Positions 37,101 to 49,230 of a stretch of DNA of 64,000 nucleotides are shown here, in pieces. How positions within the stretch are numbered: the first letter of the stretch is position 1; every line of letters begins with the position of its first letter. Source of the stretch: Gnetum montanum (Eukaryota > Streptophyta > Gnetopsida > Gnetales > Gnetaceae); assembly GCA_015680685.1 (NCBI GenBank), contig MNCI01033653.1, forward strand, positions 62,498 to 126,497, in the 5' to 3' direction. The position numbers and the translations under genes were made by a program. Below the pieces are notes generated by a model. The model worked only from the letters and a program-made list of their open reading frames with translations. It made no database searches and was not told the origin of the DNA.

Positions 37101-38900
37101 TGGGCCAATGCCAATGTCCCTTCGTGATCATGAAGACCATTCTTATCAATTACAAACCTGATAACATACAGATTATAGTGAGTATTTCAATTATGCAAGA
37201 AAAATGATACAACATGTTTAAAATGTCTTTGTAGGACTCACTCGCTAGCATTTTGTAGGACTCACCCACTAGGATTCTGGAAGAAGGTGCCCATGTGACA
37301 CGCAACAAATAATGTGTTGTATTGATGATAGCATTTAAAGTTGGGCATGGCCCAAATCCAACTCAAGCATCTTAAGCCTTTTGGGTGTCAATTTGAGCCT
37401 TTTGACCCTTCGCCTTCAATCAACCCATTAGCCATAAACTTTAGAATGCCTTAGTTTGTCCCAGGTAATAATGTTTCAATGAGAAAAATGACTATCTTGA
37501 CCAACAAGTGTGACCATACTATCACACTAAAGTGGTAAAGGAGGAACTCTAGGAACTCCCGCACTCCTTCTTGGAACCAAACAGCCTAATCCCCTACCCA
37601 TGCATGGGGACAGGGGATGTTCACAACGAGTGCACTTAGGTAGCACAAGACTCCTACCAGCTCAAGCATAATTAGGATGGGTTTCAACATGACCCTACAT
37701 GACATAGCATGAAGTGTTAGTATAATGTTCAAGTAATGGTTACTCAATAGTGTAGTGTATTTTTTGGTATACAAGCTTTTTCTGAGTATGAAATAGTATG
37801 TTCCTAACATAATGAAATAAAGCCAAACATTACATGCAGTGTAGCAAGGTGTTATGTGTAGGATAGCATAGCATGTATACCCTACATAGCGTAGTAGCTA
37901 TGTTACATGTAGTGTAGCATATCAAATACACTTTGCATAGAGTAGTGACCACACTACTCATAGCATAGCATAGCGACTACACTCCATGCTGTGTAGGGAT
38001 GTAGCAAGTATGACAAGTATAATAATGTAACAAGCATAACAATGTAGCAGGTACAACACTGTAACAAGCGTAGCAGCATAGCATGTTTGCTACCATAGCA
38101 ACATAGCAGGCCTAGTAGTGTAGCAGGGTAGTAGGCCTAGCAACGTAGCAGCGTAGTATTATAACAATGTAGCATAGCGACCATTGAAAACACAATAGTT
38201 TGAAAATCACCATGTCAAAAATATGCAACCTGAGAAAAATACATACAATGTTTCCATTACCCCAGCCCTATCCTACTTCATGAAATATAACATATGATGT
38301 GCTACGCTATGTTGAACATGTGTTACGCTACCTAAGAAACCTTGCAAACCAAAATTCCATCCATGGATGCTATACTACGCTAAACGTGCACTTGGCTACT
38401 TAGAACCCTTCAAACCCTTAGGGTTGTGCATCATCCATTCCCAACAATTGTGGTCAAGGAAGCATCGTGTGCCAACTGTAGCATAGCGATTACCTCTACC
38501 ACTATTGCCAAACCAGTGATAGCCATGGCATAGTGATTGAAGTGGTAGCCAAGGTAATAACAACAGTCATAGCGTAGCAATCGTGATAACCATAGCAACC
38601 AAGACATAGTGACTACAATAACAATCTAACTTGCTAAATTACACAATGTGGGCAAAGGTAGTGTAGCTACTTACTGGGTGGACGACGCCTCCTACTGCTC
38701 CTCAATGCACACCCTGGGAAGATGTCTCAGGGTATGCTCCCTTTCATCTACATTTGCAAGCCCTTGATGCCTGTGCTTACTCTTACATTCCATCGTTCTA
38801 CTCACAAAATTAGGTGTATTGACAACTATGCTACAACCACTACACTATATCAGCTCAACCATACTACGCTTTGGGTGTTAGTTCTGATAGTGAAAGTGAC
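34104..38900 (-). pseudogene. Antisense multi-exon gene inside element B (unrecognised, decayed)
   Basis: Minus strand, opposite to gag-pol. Consensus splice sites delimit putative exons: leader exon about 38900-38675 (donor CA|GTAAGT), then 37157-36885, about 36796-35763 (donor GTAAGTG), 35681 to about 35400 (Glu/Asp-rich), 35304-35164, about 35069-34253 and 34166-34104, ending in TAG. The last junction keeps frame (GPSQ joined to DPNR) and acceptor TTTTTCATGCAG is strong. The large exons keep one frame over long runs, broken mainly by TAG stops as expected from CAG-to-TAG change; one frame slip sits in a C/A run near 35985. Exon six has a charged coiled-coil-like stretch. I recognise no domain. 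It could be an additional antisense ORF of the Tat type or a captured host gene; splicing is inferred. Confidence 0.6.
37800..38660. repeat. TAGC-word-rich stretch (putative first intron of the antisense gene)
   Basis: GTAGCA, CATAGC and GCGTAG words recur dozens of times. The composition echoes the U3 of the LTR of B. No gene is seen in it; it lies between the putative leader exon and the first coding exon of the antisense gene. Confidence 0.65.
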
Positions 38901-38923
38901 AAGATTACCATGGGGTAATCCCC

Positions 38924-38932
38924 TATTTATAG
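38924..38932 (-). promoter_or_regulatory. TATA box of the antisense gene
   Basis: The minus strand reads GGCTATAAATAGGGG, a strong TATA box, with TAGC words upstream at 39033-39118 and the putative leader exon downstream. Confidence 0.5.
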
Positions 38933-39032
38933 CCCACATAGTTAAAACACCTATTACTTTCCAAGGTGTTCCATGTCTCGTGCATAATGTGAGGTGTTCC
39001 ATGTCCCATGTGTAACATGAAGTGCCCTTGTC

Positions 39033-39118
39033 TACTATAGCATAGTAGGGAACACCCCTCTCCCTTGCAGCATAGCATGGATCTACTGTAGCATAGCATG
39101 TAGCTGCAGCATAGCACA
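39033..39118 (-). promoter_or_regulatory. TAGC-word cluster upstream of the antisense TATA box
   Basis: Repeats of GCATAGCATG / CTATGCTAC words about 100 bp upstream of the minus-strand TATA box, like those upstream of the TATA box in the LTR of B. Confidence 0.5.
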
Positions 39119-39159
39119 TAGATGCATTAACATTTCCACTTCATGTTTTTACAATATGG

Positions 39160-39415
39160 CTCAATTACAATCCACTATGACCTTAAATTGATAACTCTAA
39201 CTTACAACATTCCATGGTTAAGGTCCGTTATGACCTTTAACTGGAAACTTTAGCATTTTCTTTACATCTTAAACCTAGTGATGATTTGCTAAGACCTTAA
39301 ACTAGCAATTTTAATGTACAAATTTGCATGGTTATGGTTCGCTACAACCTTAAATTGATGACCTTGACTTATGATTTTGTATGGTTGTGGTCTGCTAAGA
39401 CCTTAAATTGATATC
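39160..39415 (+). repeat. ACCTTAAA-word repeats right of the antisense gene
   Basis: Four to five diverged units containing CTAAGACCTTAAACTAGCAA or GCTAAGACCTTAAATTGAT. Confidence 0.6.
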
Positions 39416-39592
39416 TCTTTAATGTTACATCATTGCTTTTCATATATTCATTACATAGTGTTCTCTTAAACAGGTAGCACTTGACTTCGTTTGTTTTCTT
39501 GCTATCGCATGTTGCTTGAAAAAATGGCTTCCTATAATGATCTCCATTAATCCTTAATTCTAACAAGGCCCCATGGCAGGTTTACAAGATGC

Positions 39593-41100
39593 TTGAATGT
39601 AGAGTTGGTAGACTTTGAACCATCCTATTTTGACACCTACATAGCGTCCTCAGAAGCATCCCTGGATTGGCCAGAACATCAAGTCCAAAATCTAGATTTA
39701 GAGGATGGGGATGTAATTGAGGATCCACTTGTCAAAATCCCTATGACTACATACAAAGGGGAGGCAAGAACACTAGAAGTTATATTGTTACTAGAGTCAT
39801 AGGCTAAACCAAGCATCTCTAGAGTCCTCAATGATAACACTGAAGTGTTTACATGGTCATACGAAGATATGCCAGGCTTAGACCCACATATTATATAACA
39901 CAATATCATACTAGACCTACCTGTCAAGGTGATAAAACAAAAAGCTCACAAGATCAAACTAGAGATCACCTTAGCTATGCATAGCAAAATCACTAAACTT
40001 TACCAGGCTGGGTCCATCTGGGTGGTTGATTATTTGGAATGGATGTCAAACATCATTTTCATTTCTAAGAAAATAGGAAGTATAAAAATTTATATAGATT
40101 TTTGGGATCTGAATAAGGAAATGATTAAGGATGACTTCCTATTGCCTAGCATCGACCGACTTATCGATACTATGGTCGGTCATGCCTTACTATCCTTTAT
40201 GGATGGGTTTTCAAGCTACAAAAAAATCTGCATAAACTCGGAACATTAGCTAGCAACTACTTTTATGACCCCCTAGGGAACCTTCTACTACACAATGATG
40301 TCCTTTTGGCTAAAGAATGTAGGAGCAACATACTAGCAGGCGATGACCTACATCTTTAGTGATTACCTTTTAGAGAAGCTATATGATTACGTGGACGATA
40401 TAGCCGTTAAGTCTGAAAAGGCTATGGACCATACAAACAACTTAAAAGTGATCCTTAAATGATGTTATAGACATCAACTTCGCCTCAATCCTAGAAAGTG
40501 TGTTTTGAATGTCAAAACTAGATGCATGTTAGGTTTCGTAGTGTCAGAAATAGGGATACATGTAGACCCTGATAAAGTTAAAGCTATCGTTAACTTAGCA
40601 CCACCTACAAACCTTAAGTAGTTGTGTGGGCTATGAGGTAGGGTACAATTCATAAGGACATTCATTGCAAGGTTAACTAACAAGTTGCACCCAATGCAAC
40701 ACTTGCTTAAAAAGGATGCTAACTTTGAATGGGCCAACCAAAGTCGAGAAGCTTTCAACAACTTAAGGAAAGAGCTTGTCCATCTTCCAACTGTTTACCC
40801 TCCATAGAGAGACAAGAAATTTCACATTTACCTTACCACCTCAGACACATATATCACTACCTTTCTTTGCCAAAAGAGGAATGACAGTTCCAAAATCCCC
40901 ATCTACTACTTGAGTCATGCCTTCATAGCTTATGAAACCAAATACAATGAGGTAGAAAAAAATTTCCTACTGTAGTATTTACACTTAAGAAACGGAGGCA
41001 TTACTTGTTCCATAGTCAAGTAAACATTATTTGCAAGAATAACATACTTTGGGCTATTACAACCAACATATATGAGAGTATTAGGATAGCCCGATGGAAG
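39593..41100 (+). pseudogene. Reverse transcriptase and RNase H of element B (relic)
   Basis: One frame is largely kept from 39593 through about 40980. An acidic linker precedes PGLDPHI and the RT core (IDFWDLNKE, DDFLLPSIDRLIDT, LSFMDGFSSYKKI), the intact catalytic YVDDIAV near 40388, and the connection (FIRTFIARLT). RNase H follows with IYYLSHAF and an AYETKYNEVEK motif near 40935. About ten stops interrupt it. It would synthesise the element cDNA and degrade the RNA template. Confidence 0.85.
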
Positions 41101-41249
41101 GCCATAACCATGAAATTTTACCTACACTATGTAGCATGACCATCGGTAAAAGGTCAAGCTATAGCTTGTAACTTACAGCCTCACCTATAAATGACTAGGT
41201 AGTGATAGAACCTAGGTTTTGAGATGAACATGTTAATAGCATAAGCCTA

Positions 41250-41860
41250 GTACCAACAGACTTTGAAGTCATTCTCCACTTTGATGGGGCTTCAACTACA
41301 CAAAGTAGTAGTGTCGTTGTGGTTCTCACATTCCCCTCTAGGGAGATCTGACCTTTTGCATATCACTTCACATTCCTTTGCACAAACGATGTAGTGGAAT
41401 ATGAAGGTCTCCATAGGGGCATCTTAGTATCCTGAGAGCTAGGGATCCAAAGCCTAGCAATTCAAGGTGACTCACAACTAGTTTTTAATCATGTAACAGA
41501 GATATACACTTCCAAAGCACAACATCTACAACCTTACTGTGATTTGGCCAAGCACTTGTTAAAGCAATTTGCAACCTTAGAAATCCAACATGTGACCCAC
41601 AGTGAAAAAACTATAGCAGATGTATTAGCCACATTAGCACTATGCATGCCTTCACATATGTTTGCTACCCTACCCACTTCGATAGTGGAATGTGTTGATC
41701 CCATCATTCATATAGTACACATTGCATCTGTAAGCACAACACATAATCAAGAATGGTATGTCAACATTAAAGCATACCTCCAACATGGTGAACACCCATA
41801 CAACCTGACACTCACCCAAAGCGATGCACTACGAAAATGAGCCCAGTAAAATGTCCTCAT
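41250..41860 (+). pseudogene. Second, archaeal-type RNase H of element B (relic)
   Basis: Contains LHFDGAST, SSVGVVL, FAYHFTFLCTNDVVEYEGL and QGDSQLVFNHV, the motifs of the additional RNase H characteristic of Tat-lineage elements, followed by the open stretch 41544-41840 (HLLKQFATLEIQHV ... IADVLATLA). This duplicated activity supports the Tat assignment. Confidence 0.75.
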
Positions 41861-42980
41861 GGGAGACAACACTTTATGCACATGCTCTTATGATGGGATA
41901 TTGTTAGCTTGTGTTAGTGGTGATGAAGCACAAAAAATTGTTGACCAAGTCCATGAGGGATTATGTGGGGGACACATATCCCCCAGGGCTATGGTAGCAA
42001 AAATAAGATGCCTAGACTACTATTGGCCTTGCATGGAACATGATTGCGTTGCCAAGGTTAGAACATGTGATGTGTCTCAATGCCATGAGAAATTTATACA
42101 CATGTCTCTTACCAAATTACATATCACATAGATAACATGGCCTTTCCAACGTTGGGGACTAGATATCATAGGGCCCATTATACCTGAGTCTTCTCCATGG
42201 CATAGTTTCATTATTACCACAACCGAATACTTTACAAAATGGATAGAAGCTATTCCCAACAAGTTTTCCACTTCATTCTGGACAACATAGTAACATGATT
42301 TGGCCTTCCTATGACTATTGTTACTAACAACAAGCCACAATTTAGTAGCATAGAAACCAAAGCCTTTTGTGAAAATCTTGGTATCAAACATTCTTTCTCA
42401 TCACCATAATTCCCCCAGGAAAACAGCCAAGTAGAGGCAACCAACAAAGTCATTATCAACCTTTTGGAAAGGATGCTTAGTAGTAGCAAGAGGTGATGGC
42501 ATAAGCAAATCCTCTATGTGCTTTGGGCTTACCGCATGACGTGCAAAATAGCTACAAGTAAGACTCCATACAATCTTGTATACATATCTAAAGTGGTATT
42601 ACCTTTTGAATTACAGGTTCCATCACTTTGAATGATCCTTGAAATGTCATGGATGAGGCTCAAAACAACGAGTCAAGGATCATTGATCTTGACTCAATAG
42701 AGGAGGAGCACACCTAAACACTTGGCCACATCGAATGGTACCAAGATAAGCAATGGTAGAAACATCATTGAAATCTACACCAATGACCAATCAAAAGGGG
42801 GGTCTTACTCCTCAAGGATGTTCATGAGCCTGTGAGAAAATTCTTAGTCAACTACGAAGGCCCTTTCATAGTCACAAAGGCCTATAAAAATGGGGCATTC
42901 AAGCTGGCTGATCTAGACGATAACGAATTTCCAAATCTCATCAACCACTTGTACTTGAAGCCATACTATGTTTAACATGA
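41859..42980 (+). pseudogene. Integrase of element B (relic)
   Basis: The zinc-binding segment is open at 41859-42131 (HEGLCGGH ... C ... C). The core follows with WGLDIIGP (first catalytic Asp), then VTNNKPQF where the second Asp is Asn, and NSQVEATNK with the Glu kept, across frame breaks. The C-terminal part (KILSQL, FHSHKGL region in shifted frames) ends near 42975. It would insert cDNA into the genome but is inactive. Confidence 0.8.
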
Positions 42981-43009
42981 AGGATTACACCAAACATGAA
43001 GCAAGTTAA

Positions 43010-43565
43010 GAAAATCATCCACTACAATCTAAAACTAACATAGATCATCTGCTACAATGTAAAACTAGCATAGATCATCTGCTATGATGTAAAATTGGCA
43101 CAAATCATTTTCTATGATGTAAAACTGGCACAGATCATCTGCTATGATGTAAAACTAGCATAGATCATTCTCTATGATGTAAAACTAGCACAAATAATCT
43201 ACTATGACATAAAACTGGCACAGATCATCTACTACGATGTAAAATTGGCACAGATCATCTGCTATGATGTAAAATTAGCACACATAATCCACTATGATTA
43301 TAAACTGACATAGATCACCTATTATGATGTAAAACTAGAATAAAACATCCACTATGACATTAAACTGGCACAACATGTCTTTGGGCCATGAGATAAAACT
43401 AGCACCCACAACATGATTCACTACGACTTTAAAGTGGCCATCCCCCATCCACTACAATGTTAAAATAGCACCATAGTTTGCTGGGACCCTAAACTAGCAC
43501 ATCAGTCTACTAGGACCTTAAACTAGCACATTAAATGATCTACTAAGACCTTAAACTAGGTTTGC
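43010..43565 (+). repeat. 30-bp tandem repeat array in 3' region of element B
   Basis: About twelve copies of a 30-bp unit with consensus near AAACTAGCACAGATCATCTG followed by CTATGATGTA (43013-43370), grading into longer units with GACCTTAAACTAGCAC to 43565. It lies between integrase and the 3' LTR. Confidence 0.9.
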
Positions 43566-44983
43566 AATGCAATAGCTCCCAGCTCACATGCATGACCCTA
43601 TGAACAAACAAGCATGTTCATCCTCAAGCTTCCTAGATAATATGGGAAGGGACAATGCAGTTCCAAAATGAAGTTCATGTTGTCAAGGAAAAACCGTCTG
43701 GGACACATGCAGCGTCATTGTCCCTGGCATCCTGCTGATCTTTTGAAGATGTCATTTGACATCTTGCTAACCTTCTAGAGCTATTGTTACCATTGCTAAT
43801 CATTCTAATCATATCTCTCGCTATCAACACCTACTATTGGAGTCCCAACACTATTGTGGCCCAACCATAATGTTTCCATCCTCTAGCCCTCGCTATTGTT
43901 AGACTTCAAAAAAGCATTTAGCTATTGGGCTTCTCACCTTGTAGCTAGATTTCATGATGTTTGCCTTTGGCAGGGATTCCTGAGCACCTGCATCATCATT
44001 GCTCCTAGCCTCTTCAGTGCTCATTCCTGGCAAGGGCATTGAAGATTTTTGGGCTTGCCACTATCGAAACCTACACTAGCCTTCCTACTTTAAATATTGT
44101 GCATGTCAAACACAAAACTTGCCACTCAAGTAGTGTCCCAAGAAAATAGGACTTTTCCCTCACTTCACTTGTTGGTTGTTTCTTCTGGTTTCCTATCACT
44201 TGTGTTTGCAGGATAAAAGCTAGGATGACACCATACAGAGATACATTTCACCATGGGATCAAGACACTACATTGTTCCAAAGTACCCACTTTCATTAGCC
44301 TAGCTACTTGAGAGTGCATATCCCACTCTCCATTCAGCCAACTTAATCTCGATTCCCTATACTTACAATTTCCAATACCTTCTTCGCAATCTTTCCCAAT
44401 GCACATAAAGCTCTTTCACATGCCCAACCATCAAGCCTGTGATGGACGTAATGCACTTCATCCCATGGGAAGCCTTTGTAGGTAGGTGAATGCTCCACAT
44501 GGATGTAAAAAAATTCATCTAGAGGAGAAAACACCTATCCTATAGTGATGACAAGATTTCCTTCGATTGAACATGGATGTGCAACAAAAAAGAATAAAAC
44601 AAAAAAACATTGCCCAAAACAAATGGCATGATAGTTGCTTTGCAATCATTTTAGCTATAGATCGACCATCTTTAAAGCATTCTAGTGAGAGTTCATGATC
44701 CAAAAAGAAAGAAACCCATGTGTGTTGACTCCCTCATAAGCATTCCAATGATGGATCACACTAAGGTAGCAGTTTTCAGGGCATCGCATTCTACATTCCT
44801 TTCTTCCCTACCCCTATTTCCTAAAATCCATCCCTTACCCCATATCTTACATCACTCTCGAAATACTCTCAAACAAAGCAAAGAATCATCCAAGTGGGCA
44901 CTGAAGAATGATATTGGGATCTTGTTCTTCATGGTGTTTCATATTCTTTATTGATGTCTCTCAGGTAGATTCTCTAGAAGTCA
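43566..44983 (+). other. 3' untranslated region of element B, nothing recognised
   Basis: No conserved coding motif seen on either strand. The sequence contains scattered short open stretches only. Confidence 0.45.
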
Positions 44984-44998
44984 ACAAAGAGGGGCCAC
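44984..44998 (+). other. Polypurine tract of element B
   Basis: CAAAGAGGGGCCAC directly precedes the 3' LTR. Confidence 0.6.
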
Positions 44999-47320
44999 TG
45001 AAACACCATCAATTTTGGGCCATCATGATTCTTTGGATGTAATGCCATGATGAACCACAAAAATGGTTTGACACCCCAAAATTCCTAATGCCTGTGAAGC
45101 TACTTCCAAGCCTGCCTATTACACTCTATAGCATAGTCAATGCAACACCCATTCATGTGATCAATTTACACAAAAGAGGCACTAGGGGTAGCCCATACAT
45201 TCTAGCAAATTTTCTATCTCCTGGACTAATAGGCTTGCTACACACACTAGCTCACCCAACTTAGCACATGACCTAGTTGATGGTCTACCCAAGGACCATG
45301 CTAGGATTTGTTGAAGATGTTTAGGATGGACTAAATACTTAATAAAGTTTTCTAATGGTGGAACCTGCTATGCTACACCACGCTACACAACGTAGCAGGC
45401 AATGCGGTGACCAATCAGACATGGAAGACATAGTTGGCAATGATTCAACCCTTGAGGATACCTTCCTCCCTCCATCGTTGAAGCATGATCAACATGACAC
45501 AAGAGAATGTGGTAAGTTTCATCAAAAATCATCTCCATTTGAGTGCTACATTGTGCTATTGTGATAATGCTTCCGCTCATACTCTTTTGACAAAGTAAAC
45601 ATAATTTCCCATGCCTTAACCATCAAAAATGCTTGTTCTACTATTGGTCTAGGACATGACTAACATCCCATGATAAAACATTTGCAAAGTGAGTCAAAAT
45701 TCAAGCTAAACTAGGTGCTACATTATGTTATGCTACATAGCATAGCAAGGTCAAAATGCACAAAGGTCCCTTGTCAAGTGGTTCTAGCAAAATCTTTGCA
45801 CTTGGCCATGTTCCGACCTAGAAGACTACCTATCCCACTTCACCCTCAGGTCCCAAGCAAAGTTTCCTGACAAAGCATTCCAGATCAAGAAAGAATTCAT
45901 GTCACACTAGCTACTATGCTATGCTACCCTACACAATGTAGCATAGTAGAGTAAGGACACAAAGCCCAAAAGTATCCCAAGGATGAAATCAGTAAGTCCT
46001 AGGACCTTTCAACATGAAAAGTAGGGCTACCAATTGCTAAAGTTGGTTGCCTAGCCAGGCCTCAGAGAGGTACTTTTGATTTTTGAGCAAGATTTATCTC
46101 AAAACTAGCTACTACGCTATGCTATGCTATGTAGCGTAGCACAGCATAGCATGTGGGCATTCACGCTACTCCTCTACGTTGAGCACCATAGATAGTGTAA
46201 CACTCATGTAGAGGCCTCACGATGTCTTTAGCAGCTCTAGAACTTATTGACGATGATCATTTCTACTTTGGCATCTCCTTGATAGAAAAGATCATTAGTT
46301 TTCTTTGTTTTGCATCCCCTGTTGATTCCCAAAGTTATCCCTATGCTTGACCCTACTCGCAAGAGAAGGGAAGATGTAGCCCTAGAGCATAGGCTCCACT
46401 TTGCATTTGACATTGGCATTTTTTGCAACAACATGACAGTTCCTTGGATTCTAGCACATGGAGTTTGAATGGTATGATTACAGCCCAGTAGGTTTTACTT
46501 TCAGTCTCATCCCCACTTAGTGTAACACTACAACATAGCATATCAATGCAACACTATAGCGTAGCACCGTATGACAGTGTAGCACATCCATGTTTGCACC
46601 TTGTGGAAACTGGGACACGTGGCATCCAAACCATTTCTTTCTCCTATTCTCAACTCTATAAATACCCTAGCAAACAATGTTCAAGGGGTTGGCTTTTGGA
46701 ATTACCTTTCTTGCAATTGGCTTTTCGACTTGGCTTTCTGGTGATTAGCTTTGGAAAAGAGGTACACAAGTAGAAAGTTGAGGAATAGAAAACCTTAGCA
46801 TTAACACTTCCTAGATCTCTCTTAGCCCAATAAGCACTAGTTCATCAGTTCCTATTAGCAGGCCATTGGAAGCAATCTAGGAGCTTTGACCATACCGTTT
46901 CATTGTAAGCTGTGCCTAGCTAGTACTACACATGGCTTGTACATCTTCCTCAGCCAAAAAAAGATCAAATCCCCTAATTTTTGGATGGTGCATTTCTCAC
47001 TTAAGCTCATTTCATTTCATTTCACTATATTTTTCATTATTGTGTATTGGTTCACACTTATTGCTCAGCTATATACTCCATTATGCTTTTACTATTATGT
47101 ATGCTACGGTTTTCTTCACCTTAATCTCCACACGTAAGATTTTAAAACCACTATTCTCAAAAGGTTATTGTACACCATGTAAGTCCCTATCTGATCGACT
47201 AGATCATTCAAGGAATCCTATTTTCATTTCCTCTAGCACGACCCTCACACAGATCTGGGGTTAGGTTGTATGCCTGGTAACCCCGCGGTGTTCCATCCAC
47301 TGATGTTTTTGTACGTAACA
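44999..47320 (+). repeat. 3' LTR of element B
   Basis: Starts TGAAACACC and ends GTACGTAACA, followed by the CAATC duplication. TATA box at 46656-46663 (CTATAAAT). TAGC/GCTA words recur at about 45368, 45725, 45910 and 46110. It is about 230 bp longer than the 5' copy. Confidence 0.88.
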
Positions 47321-47325
47321 CAATC
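47321..47325. repeat. Target-site duplication of element B, right copy
   Basis: CAATC, matching 27121-27125. Confidence 0.85.
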
Positions 47326-47499
47326 ATTGTGTGTAAAAAATTAATATTCAATAGTGTCTATACATAGTAGCAACAAAATAGAAGGGAACCCAGTGACTGA
47401 TAGCTAATTCAGATAGCAACATAATATGCATGGAGCTAACTAAGAGCTTAACTTGTGCATATGTAGAAGGCATGGACAAAATTGAGCAAGTCCATTCCC

Positions 47500-49230
47500 A
47501 ACTCTCTAATGAAGATGATGATAATTGTTTGGAAGAGTTAGAGATCCTTGATCATTTCAAGTAGGAGCCCTTAGAACTAAAAACATTACCAGTTGGAATG
47601 GAGTATGCATTTTTAAAGAATGGTAAAGTAGTCATCATTAATACCAAACTTTCTTCTAAACAAAAAGAAAATTTGTTGAAAGTGGTAAATAAATGGTCAA
47701 CAATGTTTGCTTGGTTATATTTGGAGCTAATAGGAATTGATCCAAGGATATTCCAACAGCGCATCTACATTGACCTAGCCATGAAGCCTAGAAGGCAGCT
47801 ATAGAGGTGGCTAAACCCCAAATTGAAGAAAATCATTAAGGAATTAATAGAGTAACTCTTCAAGGTGAGGTTTATCTATTCAATCATGGATAGTGAGGGG
47901 GTTAGCCCACTCGTAATTGTAGCAAAGAAGGATGGTAAATGGTGGGTTTGCATTGATTTTAGGTTGTTAAATATGAAAACATTTAAGGATCACTTTCCTT
48001 TGCCATTTTTGGATCAAGTATTAGATAACATATCCTAGCATTGTTATTATAGATTCTTGGATAGTTATAGTGACTATAACCAAATGCAAATTGCACCAAA
48101 ATACCAAGCCAAGACAACATTCACAAGTCCTTGGGGGACTTTTTCATACTTTAAGATGTCATTTGGCCTATGCAATAACCATACAACATTTCAATGCTTG
48201 GTCCTTAGTATCTTTCAACAATAAATTAATAGTGGTGTTAAAGCTTTCATGGATGACTTCTCCACCTATGGAGCTACATTTGAGCAAGCCTTGGACTGAC
48301 TTGAGAAAGTACTAAAGAGAGTGTTAAGAAAAACCTATGGCTCAATTGGCAATAGAGCCATCTCATGGTCTAAGAAGTCATTATGCTAGGGCACCAAATT
48401 TCATAAAAAAGGGATTGAGGTAGACCCAGAAAAGATAAGGTTCATCCAAGCAATAACATGCTGACCATAGACCATTAAAGATGTTTCATCATTCCTTGGA
48501 CACACTAGTTGCTACAGGTGCATTATTGAGAATTTCTCTAAGATTTCAAAGCCATTGATAGAGCTTACAAAGAAAGGTGCATCTTTCATCTAGACCAAGG
48601 AATGTGAAAATGCATTTCAACAATTAAAAGAGAAACTCATATAAATACGAATCCTACAACCATCGGATTGGTACAAACCATTCCATATCATGATAGATGC
48701 ATCTAACTATGCTTTAGGAGTAGTACTCATGTAGATGGATGATAAGAAATGTCCATAATATATCCACTACACAATTTGAAGCATTATGATGGCATAGTTA
48801 AATTACACCACCATGAAGGAAGAATTAATGGTAGTGGTGTATGCACTAGAAAATTTTAGACATTATGTGCTAGGTTACAAAGTATTTATACCTACCAATC
48901 ACAATGCAATTCACTTCCTTATGAATAAGTCGATAGTGACTCATGTGATATGGTGGCTTGTGATCTTGCTAGAATTTAATCTTAGTATGGTAGATCAAAA
49001 AGGGATTGAGAATGTGATCACTGACCATCTTTCTTACCTAAGATGGGATAACAAAGAGGATGAGAGCCCACTCTCTAATCAATTTTTAAATGAACTCCTC
49101 TTTACTGGAGCAATAAATGAACAAATGCTCAAAAAAGTAGTATGGTATAATGGCATCCCCACATATCTTCTCATTCAAAAGATGACAGAAGACTTGAATT
49201 TTAGGAAGAAGCAACAATTTCTTCATTAGG
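47500..49230 (+). pseudogene. Reverse transcriptase and RNase H of element A (relic)
   Basis: The linker (47598-47804) precedes the RT core with VAKKDGKW, CIDFRLLNMKTFKDHFPLPF, SPWGTFSYFKMSFGLC and an intact FMDDFSTYG at 48246-48272. The connection has a SFLGHTSCYR-like motif. RNase H shows MIDASNYALGVVL near 48690 and an open stretch 48813-49229 (EELMVVVYALENFRHYVLGYK). Stops and several frame changes kill it. It is closely similar to element D at 294-1789. Confidence 0.88.

Larger units (their letters stand above)
27126..47320 (+). mobile_element. Element B: giant Tat-lineage Ty3/gypsy retrotransposon
   Basis: A 20.2-kb insertion with LTRs over 2 kb (27126-29219 and 44999-47320). Order: LTR, primer site, gag, protease, an antisense multi-exon gene, RT, RNase H, a second archaeal-type RNase H, integrase, a tandem repeat and 3' LTR. 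The extra RNase H with FDGAS, NDVVEYEGL and GDSQLV motifs, the non-tRNA-Asp primer site and the large spacers point to the Tat group (Ogre/Retand relatives). Coding regions have many stops. It is the youngest of the three nested full elements by position. Confidence 0.88.

Noticed and set aside
37800-39120. Considered as a CRISPR array or a microsatellite because of the dense TAGC words
   Set aside because: Spacing is irregular, there are no constant-length spacers, and the context is a plant retrotransposon.
37200-39130. Considered as an inverted LTR of element B
   Set aside because: Beyond the shared TAGC words and a TATA box I could not align it with either LTR of B, and no TG...CA ends or duplication were found; an alignment could still overturn this.
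43010-43370. 30-bp units considered as a CRISPR-like array
   Set aside because: Units are head-to-tail with no unique spacers, so it is a simple tandem repeat.
46886-47264. Hydrophobic frames of 83 and 110 codons in the 3' LTR of B
   Set aside because: They lie after the LTR TATA box in T-rich sequence; the matching 5' LTR positions do not keep the frames.
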